Shown here one piece after another: positions 49,398-57,823 of a stretch of DNA of 64,000 bases; position 1 is the stretch's first letter, and each line of letters starts with the position of its first letter. Position numbers and translations under genes: made by a program. Source of the stretch: Petrosia ficiformis (lineage: Eukaryota; Porifera; Demospongiae; Haplosclerida; Petrosiidae); NCBI GenBank assembly GCA_947044365.1, contig OX345636.1:11613809-11677808 (forward strand), written 5' to 3'. The notes under the pieces are model-generated. The model did no database searches. It saw only the letters and a program-made list of their open reading frames with translations, and was not told the DNA's origin.

Positions 49398-52265
49398 ACA
49401 TCTCCGATAACATCATGTATGTAGGTGGTGTGGGATAGTAAGTGTAAGACATACATGTATATACTAATTCTACACTCAATATAATTACACACATGTAGGT
49501 AGTACACTATCATGGGGGTAGGGTCTCTATTATAGTTATTATAGTATAGTAACTGATCTTTACATCCATAATTATAATATTTTCAAATGTCTTTTTTTCT
49601 CCAGTGCTCGAGTTAATAGTAAATATGGATATCCGTCGCCGTTGGGAGAAGCAACTACCAATAATTGAAACAGTTGAAGAACACAGTGATTTCAAAGTCA
49701 TATACTGGTCAGTAGTAGATAGAACTAAGAATTACGAGTCCTACATGAAATGTTTACTCTAAATTAATGTGTACAGCTGCTTTGGTAGATCAGTTGGTAA
49801 GAGCATCTGTCTGGAGTGCAGAGTGTTGTGGGTTCAACTCCCACCTGAGGCAACTCATTTTTCATTTTTTCATTTTGCCTCAATAGTTTCACTTTCACAT
49901 TACAGCAGTTCAACATATTGTTTTTACAGTAATTTGTGTACTTTTTAAATCTAATACCATGATACAGTAATACATGTCAGGGTTTCATTTAGGGGGGGCA
50001 GGGGGGGGGGGCATTTGCCCCCCCTTGGGAATTTGGTTACCCAAAAATATTTTAATGTTAATAGTTACATGTAGCTGAATACAACTATTTTTGGGTTTAG
50101 ATTCCAAAAATAGTATCTCAAACAGTTACATCATCGTGGTCTGAAAATGCACCAGAAATGACCTCAGAGAGTCTAACACCAAAAATATCCCTGGGGGACC
50201 ATGCCCCCAGACCCCCCTAGGCAGTTGGTGTCCAGACCAACCCTATACATCGCCCCCCCAAAGTTCTCAACATTCAACTTTTGCCCCCCCCCTTGACAAT
50301 TTTTCTAAATGAAAGCCTGCCTGTATTATACTAACTAAGGTACATGTACATGTACATGTAGTTATCATTACTGTGTGGTGTTATTATTACTGTAACTTGT
50401 CCACTCTGCTTTTCTCTCTTGATGTTCTCATTCCTCCCTCCCTCCCTCCCTCCCTCCTCTTCTACATTTTTATCTTCTTTCCTATTTCTACTCCTCTCAT
50501 TCCTTACCAGTGTTTTTGATAAGCTCATATGGCGCACCATTACCACCACAATTGCCTTCTTATTTGGCACTGCACAGTTCTCTCATTTGACCAGTGGCAC
50601 AGTTAATTATGATTATATTGCCACCAACAGCATTAATTCTTTACTAATTGGATCAAGATGTATTCCCAATGATGCACACACTAACCATTGTTGAGCCAAT
50701 TTGGCCCATGCTTCAAAACGTATCAAAAACTCTGCTCCCTACCTATCCTTTCACCATTTTTCATCCTCATATTTTGGTCTTTTATCTTTTATCAACTCCA
50801 TAGGTTAGTAAAAACACCTCGTGGAGCTGCTGACAGAGATTTTGTTGTCTATATGAAACATGGAGTGGATGAAAATGGAGTAACATATGTGATGTACAAG
50901 AATGCAACTCACCCAATGAAATCGGAAGTACCTGGTGTTGTCAGGTAAAGAGTAATAATTTCTGTTTGTGTTGCAGACATGTGGTAAAGTACATGTACTT
51001 ACTCAAGTACTCGTTGTTCAATTTCACTGTGCTTGTACTTAGTGACTAGTGACTAATGTGACAAGTGACTAATGTGACTGTAGTAATTAATGTTGCAGCA
51101 ATGAATAATGTGACATTAGTGACTAATGTAACAGTGGTGACTAATGTGACAATAGTGATTTATGTGACACTAGTGACTTATGTTACATTAGTGAATAAAG
51201 TGACTAAAGTGACAAATGTGACACTAGTGACTAATGTAGCAGTGGTGAATAATGTGACAGTAGTGATTAATGTGACACTAGTGACTTATGTTACATGTAC
51301 AGTAGTGACTAAAGTGACAAATGTGATAGTAATGACTAATGTAGCAGTGGTGAATAATGTGACAGTAGTGATTAATGTGACACTAGTGACTTATGTTACA
51401 GTAGTGACTAAAGTGACAAATGTGATAGTAGTGACTAATGTGACAGTAGTGATTAATGTGACACTAGTGACTTAGGTTACAGTAGTGACTAAAGTGACAA
51501 ATGTGATAGTAGTGACTAATGTAACAGTGGTGAATAATGTGACAGTAGTGATTAATGTGACACTAGTGACTTATGTTACAGTAGTGACTAAAGTGACAAA
51601 TGTGACAGTAGTGACTAATGTAACAGTGGTGACTAATGTGACAGTAGTGATTAATGTGACAATAGTGATTAATGTGACACTAGTGACTTATGTTACATAA
51701 GTGACTAAAGTGACAGTAGTGACTAATGTGACAGTAATGAATAATGTGACAGTGGTGACAATAGGGATAGTAAGTAACTACTAATTGTGCTTAAGCCTTC
51801 TTATTATGACCCATAAGGCCATCCCTATAATTGCTTTCCACGGGTATATAATTATATGTCTGTGTCACTTGCGTGAGTATGTGTTGTATGTACATGTACA
51901 TGTAGTTAAAGAAGTTGTGTCATTCTGGGAAGCTCGGTCAATTAATGGACATGGTGCGTAAAAGAATGTGTGTTCAAGCTACAGACCAGCAGGAAGATTC
52001 AGGAAGGTTCAGGAAGATTGTAAAACTGCAACTAATACTAACAAGATATATAGAAAAAAAAGTATCCCTATAATTGCTTCGTGGTGTCCAGCATTCAGTA
52101 ATTATGGCTGACTTTATCATGCCTATTATAGTGATTAGCTATTTTCCTTACCGTTTAAAGGGCCTTGTATCATTCTTTTACACACCACGCCTATTAATTG
52201 ACCAAGCTCCCCGGAATGACGCAAGTTCCTTGACTACGTATACAATACACGCAAGTGACACAAAC

Positions 52266-52332
<67 letters not shown>

Positions 52333-54044
52333 TGTACATATACATGTACATATATAGTTCGAACTTGTGGGAGAGCAATTTTAGGGATTGCCCTATGGGC
52401 CATAATAACTGTTGTATATAGCAGAGAAACAGTATTAAATGCAAGATAGGAATACCAAGTATTTAAATAGAGGGCATTACCTCACAGATTGAATAACAAA
52501 GCACTGATTTTCCCAGAGCCATAATTATACTTACATGTGTAATAATGTAAATAGCTAGGAGCTTGTTTGTTAACACATACACCATTGTCACTGTTAATCT
52601 ATTTAGGTTGTTTTGTGTGGCTGTACATATGTTATGTGGTGTTCCCTCATGCTAGCTCACTAAACACATGTATAATTATATTAACCTCAATTTTGAATAT
52701 TCCTTGCCTTCTATAAAGAGGCATTTTTTCATTGAGATTATAATTTTAACAACTTCCTAAAATGTATATAGGCCATGCATGTTGTGCCTGTATTAATGTC
52801 CAACATTGCCATGAATCTCATTATGTGGTTCATTTAGGGTAGCATTAGGGTTCCCTTGTGTTAGGGTTCAATCAGTATTAAAGTGAAATTAGTCTTTGAT
52901 GGCAATCTTGGACATCACTCGACACATGAATTTTCATGTATATTATGCAGTGTTTCCCACAGAAATTTATGAGAGAGCTCATTTTTACACCCACATTAAT
53001 TAATAATGTCGGCACACTTACTTTCTCTGCCGAATTAAAAAACGAGGCTAAGGCTGGAAGATCATCAATAGATTCAAGTACAATGTATACTGTTTGCCAT
53101 CATAAACTAGAACAGAACTTGTTTTCACTGCCTTTTGATTGCACTATATCCACTTGAACTTGGGCATGGTTCACTTCTTTACACTCTCCGTCTCCCAGGA
53201 AACAGATACATGTGTAGTTTAGTTCTAAGTACTAACCCTAGAGGCTTAAAGCATCCTTTGGCTTTGATGATATTGGAAGCTCTCTAAATTGAGTAAAAAA
53301 CAGTCGATCGCCACCTACTTTTTGGAGATGGCCATTGGCCGCTTATTGAAACTAATCATTTTCTTTAGCATTCGTATATGCACTGAGCCTTTAACTAGCT
53401 TTGAGGTCTTGCTTTAACTATTTCCGAGGTCAGTACCAAGGCTTTCAAGCATCATCGACTCATCTAAAGGTGTTGCTTCCACTTTGCTTTTTTTAGCGTG
53501 TTGTATATCACGGTTAACGTGCTTCGTGGGAACACTAATATTATATTGTGTATGTCATTTGTATGTATGTACTTAAATGTATATCATGTATATGTACATG
53601 TGCTTATTACATGTACTTAGTCTTCTTATACATATGTATGTACATGTACTTATAATCATGTACATGTACATAATTATAATCATAAATATTATCATGAACA
53701 TGTACACATACAATTTGTACATGAACATGATTATAATCATAATTATTATGAACATGTACACATACAATTTGTACATGTATATACATGTATATGCAATTTG
53801 TACATGTACATGTCTTGTTAATTTGTCCCACAGAGGAGAGACTCTATTTTCAGGGACATTATTACTTGCTGATAAAGACGATCCCAACTCAACGAGATTA
53901 ACACTTCTTCTTCAAGATGATATCAAGGGATATGTACCAAGGTTCATTATCAACTTTTTCTATGCAAGAGCCCCTCTTGATTGGAGAGAGAATCTTTATA
54001 ATTTCTATCACAATGTTTACAAGCATGAGAAATCAAGTAAATAA
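39094..54044 (+). CDS. START-domain lipid-transfer protein, gene D (complete, 232 aa)
   Basis: Coding exons: 39,094-39,172, 39,528-39,655, 47,195-47,231, 49,605-49,707, 50,804-50,944, 53,834-54,044; 699 nt, all GT-AG. Exons 1 and 2 are longer than in B and C (79 and 128 nt), so the N-terminus (MEVHSSHVTDKQDPIVEEVV) differs and exon 2 has one extra codon. START signatures: DGWTFFKRTEFAELWRKSD, RRRWEKQ at the usual WDTR position (the WDTR tripeptide is changed), [18 protein letters not shown] and a C-terminal helix ending KHEKSSK. The most divergent paralogue and the only one without the 27-bp array in intron 4. An acceptor lies one base before the ATG, so an upstream exon is likely. A candidate AATAAA poly(A) signal is at 54,393. 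Confidence 0.9.
39360..39480. repeat. (CA)n-rich tract in intron 1 of gene D
   Basis: CACA, CATACA and CTCACA repeats; open frames here are artefacts. Confidence 0.75.
39656..41397. other. Intron 2 of gene D, first part
   Basis: AT-rich DNA with scattered ACATGT runs (about 40,300-40,350, 40,415-40,430, 40,805-40,835) and a TTTTAGTTAACTA MITE fragment at about 40,090-40,290. No gene recognised. Confidence 0.4.
41398..41790. repeat. ~120-bp tandem repeat, three units
   Basis: Units contain ATGTATATACACACATAATA, CATGTACTTAGTACTACATA and ACCACATCAATGTACATGTR. Intron 2 of gene D. Confidence 0.8.
41926..43225. repeat. 125-bp minisatellite in intron 2 of gene D (~10 units)
   Basis: Each unit runs from GTTGTCTTAGTTGAGGTTCA to CCATTCATCTACTAAT, with few differences between units (ATCCATCC/ATCCCTCC, GCACCCC/GCGCCCC). 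The low divergence indicates recent expansion. Confidence 0.95.
43314..43725. mobile_element. MITE with ~38-bp TIRs (TATGTGACCGGCTCTGCGAA)
   Basis: The left end continues AACCAGTCTTATGGATCAAA and is repeated inverted at the right. Flanks are TATA-rich. A diverged family member lies at 60,998-61,426; both carry a CACTGCTA/TAGCGAAG block in the middle. Confidence 0.75.
44190..44965. repeat. 98-bp minisatellite in intron 2 of gene D (~8 units)
   Basis: Unit from ACCAGTTATTGGTCTATAAT to TGGCTAATGAGATGATGAGA; units are nearly identical. Confidence 0.95.
45143..45212 (+). repeat. tRNA-like SINE fragment of another family
   Basis: A-box-like TTGGCTGTTGGTTAAAGTGC, then CTGGCCTGTAATCG and B-box AAGGTTCAAGCCCAC, followed by a T-run. 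TGGTTAAAG..TGTAATC resembles common invertebrate tRNA-SINE heads. Confidence 0.45.
45381..45850. mobile_element. ATGGCCCRTAGG-family MITE, near full length, inverted
   Basis: Begins CAAACATCCCTATGATTGCT and ends CAATCATAGGGATATGGCCC + TATGGGCCAT. Opposite orientation to 29,294-29,790. Includes (TA)n. Intron 2 of gene D. Confidence 0.65.
45851..46660. other. Unidentified AT-rich part of intron 2 of gene D
   Basis: Low-complexity DNA with (TTA)n near 45,890 and ACATGT-type runs at 46,285-46,520. No gene seen. Confidence 0.35.
46661..46845 (+). repeat. tRNA-derived SINE, 5'-truncated
   Basis: Starts at GTAGCTCAGTTGGTAGAGC, has B-box GGTTCGAATCCCACC and CTGAGGCA ending at 46,730, three TTTGCCTCA repeats, (CTTT)n and ATAACATCATGTACG. 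No head region. Confidence 0.75.
46900..47128. mobile_element. TTTTAGTTAACTA-family MITE, uninterrupted copy
   Basis: Contains AAAATTGGCTAATAATGGGC and ends TCAAACTAAAACAACACTAA. Serves as the empty-site comparison for the nested insertion at 320-1,081. It ends 66 bp before exon 3 of gene D. Confidence 0.6.
47385..48765. repeat. 35/33-bp alternating minisatellite in intron 3 of gene D
   Basis: Unit TTATTATCAGCCATTAGTTT + TAGTATCAGTATCTG, alternating with a version starting TTATATCAGCC, so much of the array has a ~68-bp dimeric period. Two truncated junction units (TTATCGTTAGTATC) recur at about 47,640 and 48,012, a mark of block duplication. Confidence 0.95.
48891..49135 (-). repeat. tRNA-derived SINE, inverted, tRNA core deleted
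   Basis: On the - strand it has the full head (GTTTGGTGTTGGTGTC.. to GCCAGCTGAGCTGCCTT) joined directly to GGTTCGAATCCCACC; the A-box and anticodon arm are missing. The (CTTT)n tract and ATAACATCATGTA end lie at the low-coordinate side. Confidence 0.75.
49136..49412 (+). repeat. tRNA-derived SINE forming an inverted pair with the preceding copy
   Basis: A partial inverted tail at 49,136-49,196, then head TTAGCCTGTTCATACAGGCA, tRNA-like core 49,256-49,328 (A-box intact, B-box TGTTCGAATCCCACC), (CTTT)n and ATAACATCATGTA. Confidence 0.75.
49778..49875 (+). repeat. Diverged tRNA-derived SINE copy in intron 4 of gene D
   Basis: TGCTTTGGTAGATCAGTTGG, an extra A in TAAGAGC, anticodon loop CTGGAGT, B-box GGTTCAACTCCCACC, CTGAGGCA, then CATTTTTTCATTTTGCCTCA; no CTTT tail. 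Confidence 0.65.
49978..50322. mobile_element. MITE with G-run/C-run ends (CAGGGTTTCATTTAG family)
   Basis: Left CAGGGTTTCATTTAGGGGGG, right TTTCTAAATGAAAGCCTGCC, inverted. Long G and C runs just inside could pair. Same family as 10,890-11,046. Confidence 0.6.
50518..50722. repeat. Dispersed repeat, inverted relative of 2,083-2,276
   Basis: Shares ATCAAGATGTATTCCCAATG and ATTGTTGAGCCAATTTGG. The open frames across it are not recognisably related to any protein. It is preceded by (CCCT)n at 50,435-50,458. Confidence 0.5.
51050..51775. repeat. ~18-bp minisatellite (GTGACTAATGTGACAGTA) in intron 5 of gene D
   Basis: About 40 units of GTGAxxxAxGTxACxxTA. Because the unit is a multiple of three it gives open Val/Thr/Asn-rich frames (TNVTVV repeats), which are not genes. 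Confidence 0.9.
51795..52410. mobile_element. ATGGCCCRTAGG-family MITE copies arranged tail to tail, with (TA)n
   Basis: Left CCCATAAGGCCATCCCTATA, right TTGCCCTATGGGCCATAATA. The middle has two halves in opposite orientation (CACTTGCGTGAGTATG.. and ..ACACGCAAGTGACACAAAC), so this may be two partial copies. A pure (TA)n run of about 62 bp is at 52,268-52,329. Confidence 0.6.
52411..53833. other. Remaining part of intron 5 of gene D
   Basis: AT-rich sequence with no recognised gene. At 53,580-53,815 there are dense ACATGT/ACATGTACA runs including a ~60-bp imperfect duplication (CATGTACACATACAATTTGT). Open frames here are repeat artefacts. Confidence 0.4.
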
Positions 54045-54784
54045 TATAAACACATAATAATACAATCTAGGGAAATTACATGTAAATTATTGTTATATAA
54101 TTATAAGATCATTATTAGATGCTGCCTATAAAAATGGAATAGGAAATATTATTAATTATTATACATGTTTCCACCTATTCATCTGTAATATTAATTTCAT
54201 ACTTTAATTGTAAATTTCTCATGCAATATTTTTTAATATTTATTTTTATAATTAATTTTTGCTATCTGTTCAAGTTCATTATTATATTTTTGATATTTAT
54301 AATTTGAAATACTTATCAGTAATTTAGCCCGGGTAACTTGAATTTCCTCAGACAATAACTCAAATGTTATTTTAATCGGAACTTGATAGTACAATAAAGG
54401 ATCATCCAGTCAGTCAGTTAGTCTTCATATAGAGACAGCTGCAGACCCTCTGGCACTAGCTCAGGCTAGACGGTACTCAGTGTACTGAACCAGTGTTTTT
54501 TTTCCAAGGGGAGAATTTCCCCACAAAAAATCTTAAATTTTCTATATACCTAAAATTTAATTGTTTATGAAGCATTCATTAATCATTGTACTGCACTTGA
54601 ACTGGTGCAGCTATTCTCCCCGGGCGCCACCCCCAATAATGTTACCATAAAAAACTAAGTGCAAGTAAATTTAAAGGTCATTCACGTTCACTATGACCTC
54701 AGAAAAATGCAACGGTTCATAACTTTAGTTTGGAATGACCAAAATCTTTTTACCTGTACCTTTCTCTCTCCTGCTGATAGCGAA

Positions 54785-54965
54785 GTATAAATTTTACATC
54801 ACTGAGTTTGTTAAAGACTCTTCTTTCCACAAAGCAAATAAGAATGTTGAGTCTTATAAAATATGAGAGTTATAGTGCTGAAAATGTTATAGATATTAAG
54901 CGCTCCGCCCACACAAATTTCTTAATTAAATTTGGGTTAATAACGAAAACGCCTACAGTCGGGAA
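54785..54965. mobile_element. Fragment of the TACCGTAGATC MITE family
   Basis: Aligns with 713-880: AAATTTTACATC, CTTCTTTCCACAAAGCAAAT / GCAGCAAAGCAAGTAAGAAT, GAGTCTTATAAAAT, and CGCTCCGCCCACACA. No terminal repeats remain. It ends about 28 bp before the glycosyltransferase ATG. Confidence 0.55.
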
Positions 54966-54992
54966 AGGGGTAATTTTTAAGGGGGGTGGAAT

Positions 54993-56564
54993 ATGCCTAT
55001 GAGGATGATAAAGACACAACTATGGTGTATGACCTGTGGACTCATTATAGCGACCGTATCTTTGGCTTTAGTACTTTTATTGACACAGAGAGACACTACA
55101 GAAGATCTTATTCTTAAGCAGAGGAACGCAGACACTTTCAAACTAGCTATTAGCGAGAGTCTAGAGGAATTGACAGTGAAAAATAATTCTACAGAAAGAT
55201 CAGAAAACTCATCTATTACGACTACGAGTAATTCTACTTATGTAAAGAAAGTTGTTACCAATCTTACCTATTCACCTACAATGTGGTGGAAAAATCCACA
55301 GAGACCCTGCAATAGTAAAGATGATATCATTCATTGGAATGAGCCTGGTGAATCATGGGGGGGTGGATTTTGTAAAGAATTTATTGGAGGCCCTTTTGAT
55401 AAGACTAGTGTTGTCTGTAATCCTTTATCAAACAGAATCACTTGTTATGGATCAAAATACAACAAAAAAATAGGTACCTGTACGATTACACAAATCGCTG
55501 TAAAGCCAAGTAAGCTTTATGATGCAATTCGTAACCAGAAAGTTATGCATTCACAGTCTAGCTGGCTTGTACAGCAGCAACAACACCTAACCAACCACCC
55601 GTGTTCCAAACCAAACTTTAATGACATTGAAACATATATGGAGCCAGGAGATTACATACGACCATTCGTGAAAATGTCTGCTTTAGAGGTCCCAAAGGGT
55701 CAATGCAATGTTTGGTTGAAAGGAACCACGTTCTTTTATATGGGAATGGAGAATCACATCTATTTTCGTTTTCTGGGTTGGTATAACTTGCATCGGACAC
55801 TTCTGGCTCATTACAACGACCTTCAAAACTTTACGATTGTTAGAATACCAGAGGGGAATAATACCTTCTTGTTTCCAGAGTACGAGCAAAAATTATTTCC
55901 TGGTGTTGTAAGATTACAAGACTTTGATGAGAATATTGTATGCTTTGAAAAACTTGTATTAGTTCCATGGGCATATGCGGCTACCCCTTTCAGATGCAAG
56001 ATGGATGGAGCTGCTTTGAGACAAAAATGCTCTACATGTGATGGACATGGTATTGAAAATGACCTCAAGTCTTTTCGCAGGAGGGTAGTCTCGGCCTGTT
56101 CGTTGACAGATAATGACAGTGTCAAAAAGAATAAAAAAACTAAAGTAATTGTTATTAAACGCAAACAATACAACAGGCGAATTGGAGATGTACCTAAAGT
56201 GTTCCCCAGGGTATGGCAAAACTCTGATGAAGTTGTAGAGCGAATACAATCAGAATTTCCTAATGCTAATGTTACAGGAATTTATGCAGAAGACTTGAGC
56301 TTATGTGATCAAGTTGCATTAGCACATGATACTGATGTCTTGATTGGAATGCATGGAGCTGGTTTAGTACACTTGTGGTGGCTACAAAAACATGCTGTCA
56401 TTGTGGAGCTGATTCCACGTTCTCAACGAGGCAATGCTGCATTCATTACTCTAGCAAAACTGCTTGGTATAAAACATAAGGGCTTTACACAAGTTTTGGA
56501 GAAGAAAACTATTGTCAATGTTAATGTGAATTTACTGTTGAAAGATCTTAGTTCATTAATCTGA
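54993..56564 (+). CDS. Glycosyltransferase family 61-like type II membrane protein (523 aa, intronless)
   Basis: One uninterrupted frame. Residues ~10-30 (WCMTCGLIIATVSLALVLLL) form a single N-terminal membrane anchor after a short basic cytosolic tail, typical of Golgi/ER transferases with a lumenal catalytic domain. A stem of about 60 residues is rich in Asn-X-Ser/Thr sites (NNST, NSS, NST, NLT). The C-terminal part has the GT61 signature around residue 450, GMHGAGLVHLWWLQKHAVIV followed by ELIPR, with upstream FPNANV and QVALAHDTDVL as in EOGT/POMGNT2-type enzymes. Cys residues (at least 12) suit a lumenal fold. GT61 enzymes transfer GlcNAc or xylose from UDP-sugars; the acceptor here is unknown. 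Second Met at codon 3 is an alternative start. Lack of introns contrasts with its neighbours and could mean retroposition. AATAAA at 56,599 is a likely poly(A) signal. Confidence 0.85.
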   Translation: MPMRMIKTQLWCMTCGLIIATVSLALVLLLTQRDTTEDLILKQRNADTFKLAISESLEELTVKNNSTERSENSSITTTSNSTYVKKVVTNLTYSPTMWWKNPQRPCNSKDDIIHWNEPGESWGGGFCKEFIGGPFDKTSVVCNPLSNRITCYGSKYNKKIGTCTITQIAVKPSKLYDAIRNQKVMHSQSSWLVQQQQHLTNHPCSKPNFNDIETYMEPGDYIRPFVKMSALEVPKGQCNVWLKGTTFFYMGMENHIYFRFLGWYNLHRTLLAHYNDLQNFTIVRIPEGNNTFLFPEYEQKLFPGVVRLQDFDENIVCFEKLVLVPWAYAATPFRCKMDGAALRQKCSTCDGHGIENDLKSFRRRVVSACSLTDNDSVKKNKKTKVIVIKRKQYNRRIGDVPKVFPRVWQNSDEVVERIQSEFPNANVTGIYAEDLSLCDQVALAHDTDVLIGMHGAGLVHLWWLQKHAVIVELIPRSQRGNAAFITLAKLLGIKHKGFTQVLEKKTIVNVNVNLLLKDLSSLI

Positions 56565-56598
56565 TTATTTTTTAATCATTTCTTCTACCTTTATTTAT

Positions 56599-56604
56599 AA
56601 TAAA
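56599..56604 (+). terminator. AATAAA polyadenylation signal of the glycosyltransferase gene
   Basis: AATAAA 35 bp after the stop codon, in an AT-rich context. Confidence 0.5.
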
Positions 56605-57823
56605 AATTATTTATAATTATTGAAAATCAAAATATAAATCAAAATCAAAATTTAGCCAACTATATACAATGTAGTGTATCTACTTTTGCTTGTGCATAGT
56701 TCAGACAGAGTAATATACTGTACTTAAATTGAATTATTGTTGTAGTCTGGCTTACCTACAGTAAATGTCAATAAGTAGTCACCATACAGTACAGTAATTA
56801 CTCGGTAGTTTCATTTCCACACTACAGTAGTAGTTGTGATAGTAATTGGTGTACTTGCCAATTCAATACCACGGTAGTGAGACAGTAATTACTATACTGA
56901 CAGAGAACTAATATAACTTATATACACTGTACCTATAGCCAAACAATGAGACTTCAAAGTGATCATTAAACTGCAACGAACTATTGAATTGGGGGTGGGA
57001 GGTTAAGGGACATGTAAAGAAGATCATTGACCATTATAATGCAGGAATAGACTATCGTACAAGAATGGTGGATGCAGACGATGGTATGTATTCTAAGTCA
57101 ACATCTGTGCATGATGTAGTAACAATGTCTGGACAACATTCCAATATTACTTATGTACAGAAAGTGGTGGCCTCCAGCTGTGTACAGCAAGTTAGAATAC
57201 TAGCATATACATGTACCTTTTAAACTAAGGACTGCTGTACATATTGGTATTAAATAATTCGACACAATATTACCGTTCTTTGTTGTCACTTCATGTAAGG
57301 ATAGTATTGTAGCTCACAGAATACAATAATTTCACACTTGAGTGAGAACCTAACAATGTCAGTACACCTAACATAATTCTTATACCCGGTACCATACAAG
57401 ACTACAGAAATGACTCCTTAGTTACTTAGTAACAAATAAACCACTTTTAAATAAACCCAAATTTAGTACAATTTATGTGGGAGTAGTTTAATTTTAGTCC
57501 TACATTAGCCACCGGTGTTAGTACTATCCTAACATGGTTCACATACTTTGTAGGTTTGATATCTTTCATAAAATGTATTTTTATTTTAACATTATTCTTG
57601 TGTACAGGAAGTGGTGGCTCCAGCCCTGCATGGCAAGTCACCATCATAAACTTATTTGGAATTCAACACAGCTTAGCCTCGAGTTACATGTGCAAGCAAT
57701 CAAGCATTACACTAATACGTCGGGTAGAAAACGTAATTATAATAATTAGGGCTATTTTAATTTATAATAACATCAAGAATCAAGTTACGAAACAAAATTC
57801 ATCATATAATTAATACTGTATTC
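56605..57823. other. Region between the glycosyltransferase gene and RPS11
   Basis: Mostly AT-rich. Two short related strings, GTACAGAAAGTGGTGGCCTC (57,158) and GTACAGGAAGTGGTGGCTCC (57,602), occur 444 bp apart and might be exon remnants or a repeat. The 79-codon frame at 56,984-57,223 includes the first of them; I recognise no domain in it and would not call it a gene. Confidence 0.3.

Noticed and set aside
51065..51700. Val/Thr/Asn repeat frames (TNVTVV)
   Set aside because: 18-bp minisatellite in intron 5 of gene D.
52074..52444. Frames of 69-115 codons with IYIYIY runs
   Set aside because: (TA)n microsatellite inside a MITE.
56984..57223. 79-codon + strand frame as a gene
   Set aside because: No domain recognised, no splice partners, and a related short string 444 bp downstream suggests a repeat.
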